A stretch of 40,521 nucleotides of DNA from Terriglobia bacterium (GTDB taxonomy: Bacteria > Acidobacteriota > Terriglobia > UBA7540): contig JASHOS010000211.1 of assembly GCA_030040995.1 (NCBI GenBank), positions 1 to 40,521 of the forward strand, given 5' to 3'. The translations under genes were made by a program, and so were the position numbers. Below are positions 15,635 through 23,212 of the stretch, one piece after another. Below the pieces are notes generated by a model. That model made no database searches. It was not told the origin of the DNA and saw only the letters and a list, made by a program, of their open reading frames with translations. The stretch's first letter is position 1; each line of letters starts with the position of its first letter.

Positions 15635-16687
15635 TTATCTCAGCTCTTCCATCACCTGGTCGAGTACAGCCTTGGAAGGCCGCACGCGTGCTTCCAGTAG
15701 CGAGCAGAGCGGCTCGTCAACCAGGTTCAATAAATCAACAAAGTTTTGCGCCTCCGTGTTGACGTAGAGCAGACCTGTAAGAACCTCGCCTTTTTTCTGG
15801 GCCTGTTCGAGCACACGGAACGCCTGGAGTTTCTCGGCAGGGTTATAGTCGATATCCAGTTTCCGGAGCACCAGCCTTGAGCCATCGTGCAGTTCCACTT
15901 CCTGCGCCGTCCCCGGATCGTAGTCCACGCTGATATCTTCAAAAAAGGGAACAAAGCTGACTTCCTCAAGGGCCAGTTCATGGTCCTTCACATAACTGTA
16001 ACTCTTCGTCGAACCTTCGTGATCGTTGAAGGTGACACAAGGCGAGATAACGTCCAGCATGGCCGTGCCTTTATGCCCGATGGCTCCTTCGAGCAACGCG
16101 AGCAACTGCTTCTTATCCCCGGAAAACGAGCGCGCCACATAGGTTGCGCCCAGTTGAATCGCCAGCGCGCAGGTGTCGATAGGAGGAAGCTCGTTCACCA
16201 CTCCGGTCTTGAGCTTGGAGCCCAAGTCAGCGGTCGCGGAAAATTGGCCCTTCGTAAGGCCATAGCAGCCGTTATCTTCAATGATGTAAATGAGAGGCAG
16301 ATTGCGGCGCATCAGGTGAACGAATTGGCCGATGCCAATGGAGGCGGTGTCACCGTCTCCGCTCACCCCAATGGCAACGAGCGTCCGGTTGGCCAGCAGC
16401 GCGCCCGTGGCGATTGAAGGCATGCGGCCGTGAAGGGCATTGAACCCGCAAGCCGGGCCCAGGAAATACGCCGGACTTTTGGACGAACAACCAATGCCGG
16501 AAAGCTTGGCCACGCCGTAAGGCTCGACGCCAAGCTCGTAAAACGCCTCGATAATTCGCTCCGAAATAGCGTTGTGACCGCAGCCCGCGCACAGGGTGGT
16601 TTTGCTGCCGCGGTAAGCGGTAGTCTCAAGCCCAATCCGGTTTTTCTTCCGCGGCATTATGGGGGTTGGGGTGGTAACGGCAGGCAT
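15635..16687 (-). CDS. korB: 2-oxoacid:ferredoxin oxidoreductase, beta subunit
   Basis: Thiamine-pyrophosphate subunit of a KorAB-type enzyme that oxidatively decarboxylates 2-oxoglutarate or another 2-oxoacid to its acyl-CoA and passes electrons to ferredoxin; 350 residues. The TPP motif is GDGDTASIG (110-118) through EDNGCYGLTKGQ (137-148). Iron-sulfur ligands appear as Cys33 and Cys36 (LCAGCGH), Cys67 (GIGCSS) and probably Cys217 (SPCVTF). It follows korA with two bases between them. Which 2-oxoacid is used cannot be told from motifs alone; a 2-oxoglutarate role in a reductive or ferredoxin-linked TCA step is the usual annotation for this arrangement. Confidence 0.92.
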   Translation of the reverse strand: MPAVTTPTPIMPRKKNRIGLETTAYRGSKTTLCAGCGHNAISERIIEAFYELGVEPYGVAKLSGIGCSSKSPAYFLGPACGFNALHGRMPSIATGALLANRTLVAIGVSGDGDTASIGIGQFVHLMRRNLPLIYIIEDNGCYGLTKGQFSATADLGSKLKTGVVNELPPIDTCALAIQLGATYVARSFSGDKKQLLALLEGAIGHKGTAMLDVISPCVTFNDHEGSTKSYSYVKDHELALEEVSFVPFFEDISVDYDPGTAQEVELHDGSRLVLRKLDIDYNPAEKLQAFRVLEQAQKKGEVLTGLLYVNTEAQNFVDLLNLVDEPLCSLLEARVRPSKAVLDQVMEELR

Positions 16688-16689
16688 TT

Positions 16690-18534
16690 TCAGGCGTTAG
16701 CCTCCTGGGAAATGATGGCATCGGTCACGCTGCGGGCGTCGATCGGCAAGCCGTTATAGTGGCGCACGCTTCGCAGTTTTGCCGCGGCGGCAGGATCGAG
16801 CTCCATCCGCAACAGCGAATAAAGCTGCCCATCCCGATTCTGTTCTACCACGTAAATCCTCCGCTGGCGGCGAACGAAATCCTTAACGCCGTCGCTGAAG
16901 GGAAACGCCCGCACGCGGCAATAGCTGGTCTTCAATCCATGCTCGCGATCGAGTTGGTCGCGCGCTTCAATAATGGACCAATGGGTTGTACCGCAGGCCA
17001 GCAGCGCGAAGTCAGAGCTCTCGGTTTCTTCAATTGCCGGCGCCGGCACGCGCCGCCGCGCGGTTTCAAATTTCCTACTGAGCCGGTCCATGTTGTTCAC
17101 GTAGTCCTGCGGCTTCTCGGTATACTGCGCCTTCTCGTCGTGCCCGCTTCCCCGCGTGAAATACCCGGCCGCTGGGTGGCGCGTTCCAGGCAGGGTGCGG
17201 TAAGGGATAGCATCGCCATCTACGTCCCGATATCGGCCGAACGCACCGATTCGATCGAGGTCTTCAGCAGTAAGGACTTTTCCGCGCGCCATCGCTTTTT
17301 CCGGATAGAGGAACGGCTCGGACATCCAGTAATTCATTCCCAAATCCAGATCGCTGAGTACGAACACCGGGGTTTGCAATTCTTGTGCCAGATCAAACGC
17401 TTCCATGGCCATCGTAAAGCACTCTTCGGCCGAAGCTGGGAAAAGAAGAGGATGTTTCGTGTCGCCGTGGGAGAGAACGGCAGTGGAAAGAATATCTCCC
17501 TGGGCCGTCCGCGTGGGAAGACCGGTGGAGGGGCCGACGCGCTGGATATCGAAGATGACCGCCGGAACCTCGCCGTAGTAGCCCAGCCCCGCGAACTCCG
17601 CCATAAGAGAAATCCCCGGGCCGGAGGTGGAAGTCATAGCCCGGGCGCCTGCCCAACTCGCTCCCAGGGTCATGCCCAATGCCGCCATTTCATCTTCGGC
17701 TTGCACGATGGCAAAAGTCGCTTTGCCCGTTTCCGGATCGATGCGGAAGCGTTTCATATAGCCGATTAAAGTCTCGCACAGCGAAGACGAGGGCGTGATG
17801 GGATACCAACTCACCACCGTCACCCCGGCAAACATGCAGCCCAGCGCCGCCGCCGCGTTGCCTTCGATCAGAATCTTGCCGCGGTTTAAATCCATCCGCT
17901 CAACATAAAAGCGATCGGCTTTCACGAAATGCCGGTCCGCGTACTCGTATCCCGCTTCGACCGCCTTCCAGTTCAGATCGGCGGCCTTTACTTTCTTCTT
18001 AAACTGTTTGCGGAGCGCTTTTTCGATTTCCGGCATTTCGATGCCCAGCAGTCGCGCCACCACGCCGTCGTAAACCATGTTGCGCACCAGCTTGCGCAGC
18101 TTGGCGTCGGGGCAGATGGGCGTGACGATCTGGTCGAAAGGCGCCGGATAGAAGATGAGATCGTCGCGCAACCGGTCGAGGTTCAGTTTCTGGTCATAAA
18201 CCACGGCCGCGCCCGGCTCGAGCGAGCGCAAGTCCTCGGCTGCGCTCTCGGGATTCATGGCTACTAAAAAGTCAATCTCCTTGCGGCGGGCAATATAACC
18301 GTCGCGCGAAGCCCGTATCGTGAACCACGTAGGAAGGCCCTCGATGTTCGAAGGAAAAAGATTCTTGCCGGAAACAGGAATGCCCATCTGGAAAAGCGAT
18401 CGCAACAACACCATATTGGCGGACTGGCTTCCCGAGCCGTTTACCGTCGCCACCTGGATGCTAAGATCGTTGATCACCCGCTCGGACGCTGGGCGGGATT
18501 CTCGTTCGCTAACTACAATATCCGTTGTCGCCAT
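16690..18534 (-). CDS. korA: 2-oxoacid:ferredoxin oxidoreductase, fused gamma-alpha subunit
   Basis: Partner of KorB, 614 residues. Residues about 27-190 form the gamma domain (VATVNGSGSQSANMVLLRSL), and about 205-614 the alpha domain with the pyrimidine-binding part of the active site (WYPITPSSSLCETL, the YPITPSS motif) and QAEDEMAALGMTLGASWAGA, SGPGISLMAEFAGLGYY. This gamma-alpha fusion is the usual OorA/KorA form of aerobes and facultative anaerobes. AAGGAG lies just before the ATG. The operon is convergent with the flagellar block. Confidence 0.93.
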   Translation of the reverse strand: MATTDIVVSERESRPASERVINDLSIQVATVNGSGSQSANMVLLRSLFQMGIPVSGKNLFPSNIEGLPTWFTIRASRDGYIARRKEIDFLVAMNPESAAEDLRSLEPGAAVVYDQKLNLDRLRDDLIFYPAPFDQIVTPICPDAKLRKLVRNMVYDGVVARLLGIEMPEIEKALRKQFKKKVKAADLNWKAVEAGYEYADRHFVKADRFYVERMDLNRGKILIEGNAAAALGCMFAGVTVVSWYPITPSSSLCETLIGYMKRFRIDPETGKATFAIVQAEDEMAALGMTLGASWAGARAMTSTSGPGISLMAEFAGLGYYGEVPAVIFDIQRVGPSTGLPTRTAQGDILSTAVLSHGDTKHPLLFPASAEECFTMAMEAFDLAQELQTPVFVLSDLDLGMNYWMSEPFLYPEKAMARGKVLTAEDLDRIGAFGRYRDVDGDAIPYRTLPGTRHPAAGYFTRGSGHDEKAQYTEKPQDYVNNMDRLSRKFETARRRVPAPAIEETESSDFALLACGTTHWSIIEARDQLDREHGLKTSYCRVRAFPFSDGVKDFVRRQRRIYVVEQNRDGQLYSLLRMELDPAAAAKLRSVRHYNGLPIDARSVTDAIISQEANA

Positions 18535-19057
18535 GAGCTCCTTGCCGTTCCTAGATTTTTATTATAGCAAACGAGACAGAGAGGCCAAGGAAACCCACGT
18601 GTCCCTAATCCGCCGATAACCGAAGGTGGTGGTGGAGGGCGGCTTGCCGCCCTCTTGATCACCGCCCCGGAAACCAACCAGGGTAGGGCAAGCCCGCACG
18701 GGCACACTGCAGGCCGGCCGTGAGAACGTGTGAATTATTCGAATCTGTCATGCAGAGCGCAGCGAAGCATCGCTGTATTTGCTTGAAAAGAAAATGCCGT
18801 GATCCCTTCGCGGAGTTTATCCTGAGCGAAATACGGGGATTCTTCGCCTCGCTCAGAATGACAAGCGAAGGGCTCGGGATGACAGGCTGGGCGCAATAAA
18901 TTCACAGTTTCTGCGATGTTCGATTGGTGCTATCGATGGAATAGGGCATGTGAGGACTCAGGACACCCGAAAGAAATTTGGGGATTGGCGCAGACACCGC
19001 AGCGGTTGTGATATGAATATTGATTGTCCATATAAGCGCGCAATCCAGGGTGAAGCG
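18535..19057. other. repeat-filled intergenic region between korA and arginase
   Basis: This 523-base gap between divergent genes holds a 9-base-stem hairpin GAGGGCGGC/GCCGCCCTC (18635-18654), a GTAGGGC-led hairpin (18684-18703) and a MITE-like element (18746-18863). A frame open from 18950 in phase with the arginase gives non-family residues and is not taken as coding. No clear promoter could be picked out. Confidence 0.5.
18746..18863. repeat. MITE-like element with long inverted arms
   Basis: The left arm TGTCATGCAGAGCGCAGCGA (18746-18765, continuing AGCATCG) is an imperfect inverted match to the right arm GATTCTTCGCCTCGCTCAGA (18838-18857, continuing ATGACA). The two arms, about 26 bases each, enclose about 65 bases that contain another CCTGAGCGAA copy. 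The motif CTCAGAATGACA recurs in many soil bacterial genomes as an intergenic repeat (from memory). It encodes nothing. Confidence 0.6.
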
Positions 19058-19963
19058 GTGAACATAAGAATTCTCGGCGTTCCACTCGATCTCGGCCAGG
19101 AACGCCGCGGCGTCGATATGGGTCCGTCGGCGCTGCGGGCTGCCGGACTCAACGCCGCCCTCAAGGATCTGGGATACGAAGTAGAAGACAGCGGCAATCT
19201 GCACGTGAGAATCCCGGAGGAGCAACCCTTCGGCGCGAAGCGGGCAAAGTACTTGAACGAGATCGCGGAAGCCTGCCGCGACATTGCCCAGCGAGTTTAC
19301 CGGACGTTGGAAGAAGGCTTCTTCCCCCTTTGCCTCGGCGGCGACCATTCCATGGCCATCGGCACGATTGCGGGAGTGTCCAAATTCCATCGTGACCGGG
19401 GACAAAATGTAGGTTTGGTGTGGATTGACGCCCACGGGGACATGAACACCCCGGAAATAAGCCCCAGCGGTAATATTCATGGCATGCCCTTCGCCGCTTC
19501 GCTCGGCTTCGGTCCGGAAAGCTTAACCGGGATCTATGACTTCGCCCCCAAGGTCCAGGCGGACCGTTGCGCGCTCATCGGCGTTCGCGATCTCGACTCC
19601 CGCGAGCGCGGCGCCATCAAGCAATCGGGTGTGTACGTCTTCACGATGCGAGATATCGATGAGCAAGGAATGCGCTCGGTCATCGAAAAGAGTCTTTCCC
19701 TCGCTTCCCGGGATTGCGCCGGCTTTGTGGTCTCTTTCGATATGGACGTGATGGATCCTTCAGAAGCACCGGGCGTGGGAACGCCAGTCCGCGGCGGGAT
19801 TACTTTTCGCGAGGCGCACCTGGCCCTGGAAATGATTGCCGACAGCGGTAAAATGCTCGCTCTCGAGATGGTTGAGATCAATCCCATTATCGACATCATG
19901 AACAAAACCGCCATCCTGGGGGTAGGGCTCATCAGTTCGGCCCTGGGCAAGAAAATTCTGTAG
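19058..19963 (+). CDS. rocF: arginase
   Basis: Hydrolyses arginine to ornithine and urea using two manganese ions; 301 residues, the usual family length. Metal ligands are all present: His97 (GGDHS), Asp124, His126 and Asp128 (DAHGDMN), Asp228 and Asp230 (SFDMDVMDP). The EMVEINP motif at about 270-276 supports arginase over agmatinase, as does the SPSGNIHGMP loop. The GTG at 19058 was chosen because AGGG lies seven bases upstream and the family start (IRILGVPLDLGQ) begins there; earlier in-frame ATGs add unrelated residues. It is a single-gene unit next to the restriction-modification island. Confidence 0.92.
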   Translation: MNIRILGVPLDLGQERRGVDMGPSALRAAGLNAALKDLGYEVEDSGNLHVRIPEEQPFGAKRAKYLNEIAEACRDIAQRVYRTLEEGFFPLCLGGDHSMAIGTIAGVSKFHRDRGQNVGLVWIDAHGDMNTPEISPSGNIHGMPFAASLGFGPESLTGIYDFAPKVQADRCALIGVRDLDSRERGAIKQSGVYVFTMRDIDEQGMRSVIEKSLSLASRDCAGFVVSFDMDVMDPSEAPGVGTPVRGGITFREAHLALEMIADSGKMLALEMVEINPIIDIMNKTAILGVGLISSALGKKIL

Positions 19964-19991
19964 GTCCTTGGTAGGAGAGCTTCCGTAAGGT

Positions 19992-21023
19992 CTAAAACAG
20001 TTCACGCTGTGCTTGGCCGTCGGTCGGAGGGTCGGAGCTGTCGGGCTGGTCAAACCGGACCCTGCTCGCTTCGAGGTATTCTGGGACACGCTCCATCGCG
20101 ATCCAGCGGCGCCGAAGCGATTCAGCCACGAGGCCGGTGGTATTCGATCCCGCAAATGGGTCTATGATGATGTCACCTTCGTCCGTTAGTAGCCTGATAA
20201 AAAACTCTGGTAAAGCGGCCGGAAAGCGAGCCGGATGCATCTTCAGCCCCAATTCTTTGCTCCTCTTCGCGTAGGCGTCGTTCGCAGCATTGTTGCCGAA
20301 TTTCAGCATGGTTTCTGGAATTGGGACGTCCCTCTCCGCCGGCAGCCCATCTTCTATCACATTGGAGGGGATTGCACCCCCGGCCGCGATCTTGTCGAAG
20401 GAGTTTCGAATCACATGGCCGGAGGGCCGGACGGTCGGCCGCACACCCCTTCGGCTGAGCCGGAGCATGTCGGGGCTGTACTGCTTCAAAACATTCAAGT
20501 TGCTGGCCTTGGGCCAAGGCGTTTTCGATAACCACCATACGTGCTCGACCGAATCTTTAATGCGGATTCGGCGGACCGTCACCCACTCTGCCGGCATCGG
20601 CATTTTAGCCGGGTTATACCAGAAGCACTCCTGGGCTAGGTGGAAGCCGACCTCTTCAACGAGAGCGATGAGGAGGTGGAAGTGATAGAGGGAACGGGTA
20701 GGGATGCTCTCGTTGTAGCTGCCGCCGATGTTAAGCACGAAGCTCCCGTCGCTTCTAAGGATGCGGAAAATCTGTTTGGCAAAAGGGATGAACCAACGGA
20801 CGTAGTCGCGTTTGTGGGCATTTCCATATTCTTTTTTAAAATGCAGAGCGTACGGCGGTGAGGTAAACACCAAATGGACAGTCTCCGCTGGGATCTGCTC
20901 GAGCAATTTTTGAGAATCGCCCAAGAACGCGGCGCCAAGCGCAGTTTGATAGACAGGTTTCAAACCCAGCGAAGCCACAACATCGACTTCGCTTACGCCG
21001 ACATGGAGATGGTTTTTTTGCAT
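19992..21023 (-). CDS. beta-class site-specific DNA methyltransferase (probably N4-cytosine)
   Basis: Modification enzyme of a restriction-modification system, 343 residues. The catalytic motif IV is TSPPY (54-58), close to the N-terminus, and the S-adenosylmethionine motif [10 protein letters not shown] (288-297) is near the C-terminus, giving the beta-class order. [19 protein letters not shown] (about 262-280) is the motif X region. SPPY is most often found in N4-cytosine enzymes, whereas adenine enzymes usually have DPPY or NPPY. The ATG at 21023 is used; a TTG seven codons upstream is possible. The gene is transcribed away from the regulator and nuclease genes, with overlapping promoters between them. 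The specificity region cannot be read by eye. Confidence 0.9.
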   Translation of the reverse strand: MQKNHLHVGVSEVDVVASLGLKPVYQTALGAAFLGDSQKLLEQIPAETVHLVFTSPPYALHFKKEYGNAHKRDYVRWFIPFAKQIFRILRSDGSFVLNIGGSYNESIPTRSLYHFHLLIALVEEVGFHLAQECFWYNPAKMPMPAEWVTVRRIRIKDSVEHVWWLSKTPWPKASNLNVLKQYSPDMLRLSRRGVRPTVRPSGHVIRNSFDKIAAGGAIPSNVIEDGLPAERDVPIPETMLKFGNNAANDAYAKRSKELGLKMHPARFPAALPEFFIRLLTDEGDIIIDPFAGSNTTGLVAESLRRRWIAMERVPEYLEASRVRFDQPDSSDPPTDGQAQRELF

Positions 21024-21032
21024 GAACCGCCC

Positions 21033-21061
21033 GGGACACCCCAATCGCTGGCCCCTATAAT
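21033..21061 (+). promoter_or_regulatory. candidate promoter for the HTH-nuclease operon
   Basis: A perfect TATAAT (21056-21061) lies 17 bases after GGGACA (21033-21038), a partial match to TTGACA. The start point would be near 21068, about 30 bases before the HTH ATG. It overlaps the oppositely directed candidate of the methyltransferase. Confidence 0.5.
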
Positions 21062-21086
21062 AGTCCCTGGCTAAAGGTTAGCGCAA
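21057..21086 (-). promoter_or_regulatory. candidate promoter for the methyltransferase gene
   Basis: On the minus strand TTGCGC (21086-21081) and TATTAT (21062-21057) are separated by 18 bases. The -10 boxes of the two divergent promoters are the same AT patch, so polymerase binding in one direction should exclude the other. Confidence 0.4.
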
Positions 21087-21091
21087 ATTAA

Positions 21092-21104
21092 TTGACAATG
21101 TCAA
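21092..21104. promoter_or_regulatory. palindromic operator candidate TTGACA-A-TGTCAA
   Basis: A perfect 13-base palindrome (six-base arms, one-base centre) covers the ATG of the HTH gene and lies downstream of its promoter and just upstream of the methyltransferase -35 box. A bound regulator here could block translation or elongation of its own operon while affecting the methyltransferase promoter. This is inferred from position and symmetry only. Confidence 0.45.
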
Positions 21105-21298
21105 CCTATTTCCGTGACGCGAATGAGTGGATTTCACAGGCCGAAGCCGCCAGGCTTCGGGGCGTGTCGCGACAGGCAATTGCGGTTCTCGTCAAGAAAG
21201 GGCGCCTGCCGGCGCTGAAGATCGGGGGACGCCTGCTGGTCCGGCGCAAGGAAGTTGAGAGCTTCACGCCGGAAGCAGCCGGGAGACCCCCTAAATGA
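21098..21298 (+). CDS. small MerR/excisionase-type HTH regulator in the R-M island
   Basis: A 66-residue DNA-binding protein. The core [20 protein letters not shown] is a winged-helix MerR/excisionase-type helix-turn-helix, followed by [24 protein letters not shown], the wing and DNA contact strand. Known restriction-modification controller proteins are usually lambda-Cro-like; this fold is different. The ATG at 21098 lies within the palindrome 21092-21104 and has no ribosome site; an in-frame TTG at 21092 is the alternative. Its stop overlaps the next start (ATGA). From context it probably controls timing of the nuclease relative to the methyltransferase. Confidence 0.75.
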   Translation: MSTYFRDANEWISQAEAARLRGVSRQAIAVLVKKGRLPALKIGGRLLVRRKEVESFTPEAAGRPPK

Positions 21299-21408
21299 CG
21301 CAATTGACAGATGAAATACGCGAACTAATCGACAGAGCAAATGAGGCAGAGCGGCGTATCGTCCTGAAGTATTTACGGCAACGGCTTCCGCCTCACCCGT
21401 TAGAGTAG
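21295..21408 (+). CDS. 37-residue small protein of the R-M operon
   Basis: An ATG overlapping the HTH stop (ATGA) and preceded by GGGAG at a good distance opens a short frame ending TAG at 21408. The product begins [20 protein letters not shown] and ends in [11 protein letters not shown]; it is predicted to be one charged helix. No family is recognised. The translational coupling and sensible ribosome site suggest a real gene, perhaps a cofactor, inhibitor of the nuclease or a spacer for coupled translation; these roles are inferences. Confidence 0.5.
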   Translation: MTQLTDEIRELIDRANEAERRIVLKYLRQRLPPHPLE

Positions 21409-21435
21409 CAATGGGGTACAACGGCGGAGGCGATT

Positions 21436-22008
21436 ATGACCGCCATTGCCCGGTCTCCTGATCTGACACAACGAGGCATTCGCGGCATTTTGGCAGAAGC
21501 TGGTTTCGAGGAATTGATCCTCCCTGAGTTGACGGCGGCAGGATGGAATCCAGTTACGATTGTTGGTCATCAGGGCTACGATTTCCTCCTGCGAAAAGCG
21601 TCAAAACGAGTTCGAATCCAGGTGAAACTACAAAGGCGCGAGAGGGGCGTACCCAAGGAATTTGCTGCCCGATCTCGCGCTGCACTCAACTGCCCGCCAG
21701 GTAGGATGTACGTCGTCGAGGTGCAAAAGACCAGAGGGGGCGTGCGACAAGGGCGGAAGACGCGACCTTACCATTTTAGAGATTTCGACATCCTGGCCGT
21801 GAACTTGCACCCGTCAACTGGAAATTGGCAACGGTTCCTCTATACGGTCGCGAACTGGCTTATACCGCGAGCGGAAGAACCCAAGCTGATTGCAATTATG
21901 CAGCCAGTTCCTGAGTGTGCTGATGAGTATTGGACTGATGACTTGGCGCGCTGCACCTGGTGGTTCCTGTCCGGGATGCGGAAGCGATTGTATTCTGATG
22001 GTGCTTAA
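21436..22008 (+). CDS. probable PD-(D/E)XK restriction endonuclease
   Basis: A 190-residue protein encoded 27 bases after the small gene, with GGAGG six bases before its ATG. The sequence GYDFLLRK (47-54) followed by VRIQVKLQ (59-66) is the D-x(12)-QxK pattern of many type II nucleases, with Asp49, Gln62 and Lys64 as candidate metal-site residues; the Gln replaces the common Glu. An earlier Glu26 could complete it. Later segments FRDFDILAVNL and WQRFLYTVANWLI fit the core-strand and helix layout of such enzymes. No sequence search was possible, so the assignment rests on this motif and on the adjacent methyltransferase. The recognition site is unknown. Confidence 0.7.
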   Translation: MTAIARSPDLTQRGIRGILAEAGFEELILPELTAAGWNPVTIVGHQGYDFLLRKASKRVRIQVKLQRRERGVPKEFAARSRAALNCPPGRMYVVEVQKTRGGVRQGRKTRPYHFRDFDILAVNLHPSTGNWQRFLYTVANWLIPRAEEPKLIAIMQPVPECADEYWTDDLARCTWWFLSGMRKRLYSDGA

Positions 22009-22075
22009 CTCAGGGAAGAAAGATACTTGCGCTCTCGCCGGGTGAGAACGCTAGCTGATCGCTGGTAGCTGAGAC

Positions 22076-23200
22076 GTGGCTAAAAAAATCAAGGTGGGCA
22101 TCCTCTTCGGCGGCCGCTCGGGCGAGCACGAAGTCTCGCTGGAATCAGCGGCGTCGGTGATGAGAGCCCTCGATCCAAGCCGGTATGAAATCACGCCCAT
22201 CGCCATAACCCGCAAGGGCCGATGGCTGCTCGGGCCAGCGCTGAACGCAAACTCGCCGATAGCGCTGCCGGAAGTCTTGGAAAACGGTGAGCCAGTGATC
22301 GCGCCCCCCGATCCGGGATGCCCCCAATTAATTCCTCTGAACTCGCAGGGGCCGCAGCGTGCTGCCAGCGCTAGCCGTCTCGACGTGGTCTTCCCCGTTC
22401 TCCACGGAACCTTCGGAGAAGATGGCACCGTCCAGGGTCTTCTGGAACTGGCCGGAATTCCGTACGTCGGAGCAGGAGTGCTTGGCTCGGCCGCCGGCAT
22501 GGACAAGGATGTGATGAAACGGCTATTTCGCGACGCCGGCCTGCCGGTTGTGCGTTGGGAATTGGTGCGGAGGACAGGTTGGGAGCAGGAGCCGATGCGG
22601 GTGAGAAAGCTTCTCGAGCGGAGAATTGGCTACCCAGCTTTCGTCAAGCCCGCAAACCTCGGGTCGTCAGTAGGCATCACCAAAGTTCATGCCCGGAAGG
22701 AATTGGAATCTGCTCTGAAGCGGGCATCCCGGTATGACGCGAAAATCGTGGTGGAGGCGGCCATTGACGCACGCGAAATTGAATGTGCCGTGCTGGGGAA
22801 CGATCATCCGGAGGCTTCCCTTCCCGGTGAGGTCATTCCTGTAAACGAGTTTTACGACTATGAAGCGAAGTATGTGAGCGAAGGGTCTCAACTGATTATC
22901 CCCGCGCGCCTCGGAGAACACCAGACGAAGCGCATCCGGCAGCTTGCCGTTCGGGCTTTCAAAGCGATTGATTGCGCGGGGATGGCGCGCGTGGACTTCC
23001 TGATGGAGCGCCGCACCGGAGTGATCTATGTCAACGAAATCAATACCATTCCCGGATTCACTTCCATCAGCATGTATCCCAAGCTGTGGGAGGCGACCGG
23101 CCTGCCGTACACGAAACTTCTTGACCGGCTCATTGAGCTTGCGCTTGAACGAAGCCGCGAGATGAGCCGAAACCGCTACACCACCCCCGGAAAAGAGTGA
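22076..23200 (+). CDS. ddl: D-alanine--D-alanine ligase
   Basis: Joins two D-alanines using ATP for peptidoglycan precursor synthesis; cytosolic, 374 residues. The N-terminal domain has [15 protein letters not shown] (11-25), the family signature. The ATP-grasp domain is followed by [20 protein letters not shown]-like residues ([12 protein letters not shown] then SMYPKLW), whose Asn and Glu bind magnesium, and [16 protein letters not shown]. The start is GTG at 22076; its ribosome site is weak (GAG), so an alternative start cannot be excluded. The gene lies immediately after the restriction-modification island and could be read through from it. Confidence 0.94.
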   Translation: MAKKIKVGILFGGRSGEHEVSLESAASVMRALDPSRYEITPIAITRKGRWLLGPALNANSPIALPEVLENGEPVIAPPDPGCPQLIPLNSQGPQRAASASRLDVVFPVLHGTFGEDGTVQGLLELAGIPYVGAGVLGSAAGMDKDVMKRLFRDAGLPVVRWELVRRTGWEQEPMRVRKLLERRIGYPAFVKPANLGSSVGITKVHARKELESALKRASRYDAKIVVEAAIDAREIECAVLGNDHPEASLPGEVIPVNEFYDYEAKYVSEGSQLIIPARLGEHQTKRIRQLAVRAFKAIDCAGMARVDFLMERRTGVIYVNEINTIPGFTSISMYPKLWEATGLPYTKLLDRLIELALERSREMSRNRYTTPGKE

Positions 23201-23212
23201 ACGGCTCAGGCG

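Noticed and set aside
16759-17769. Long plus-strand frame opposite korA (336 residues)
   Set aside because: Antisense shadow of the conserved KorA sequence; Arg-rich, no ribosome site or domains.
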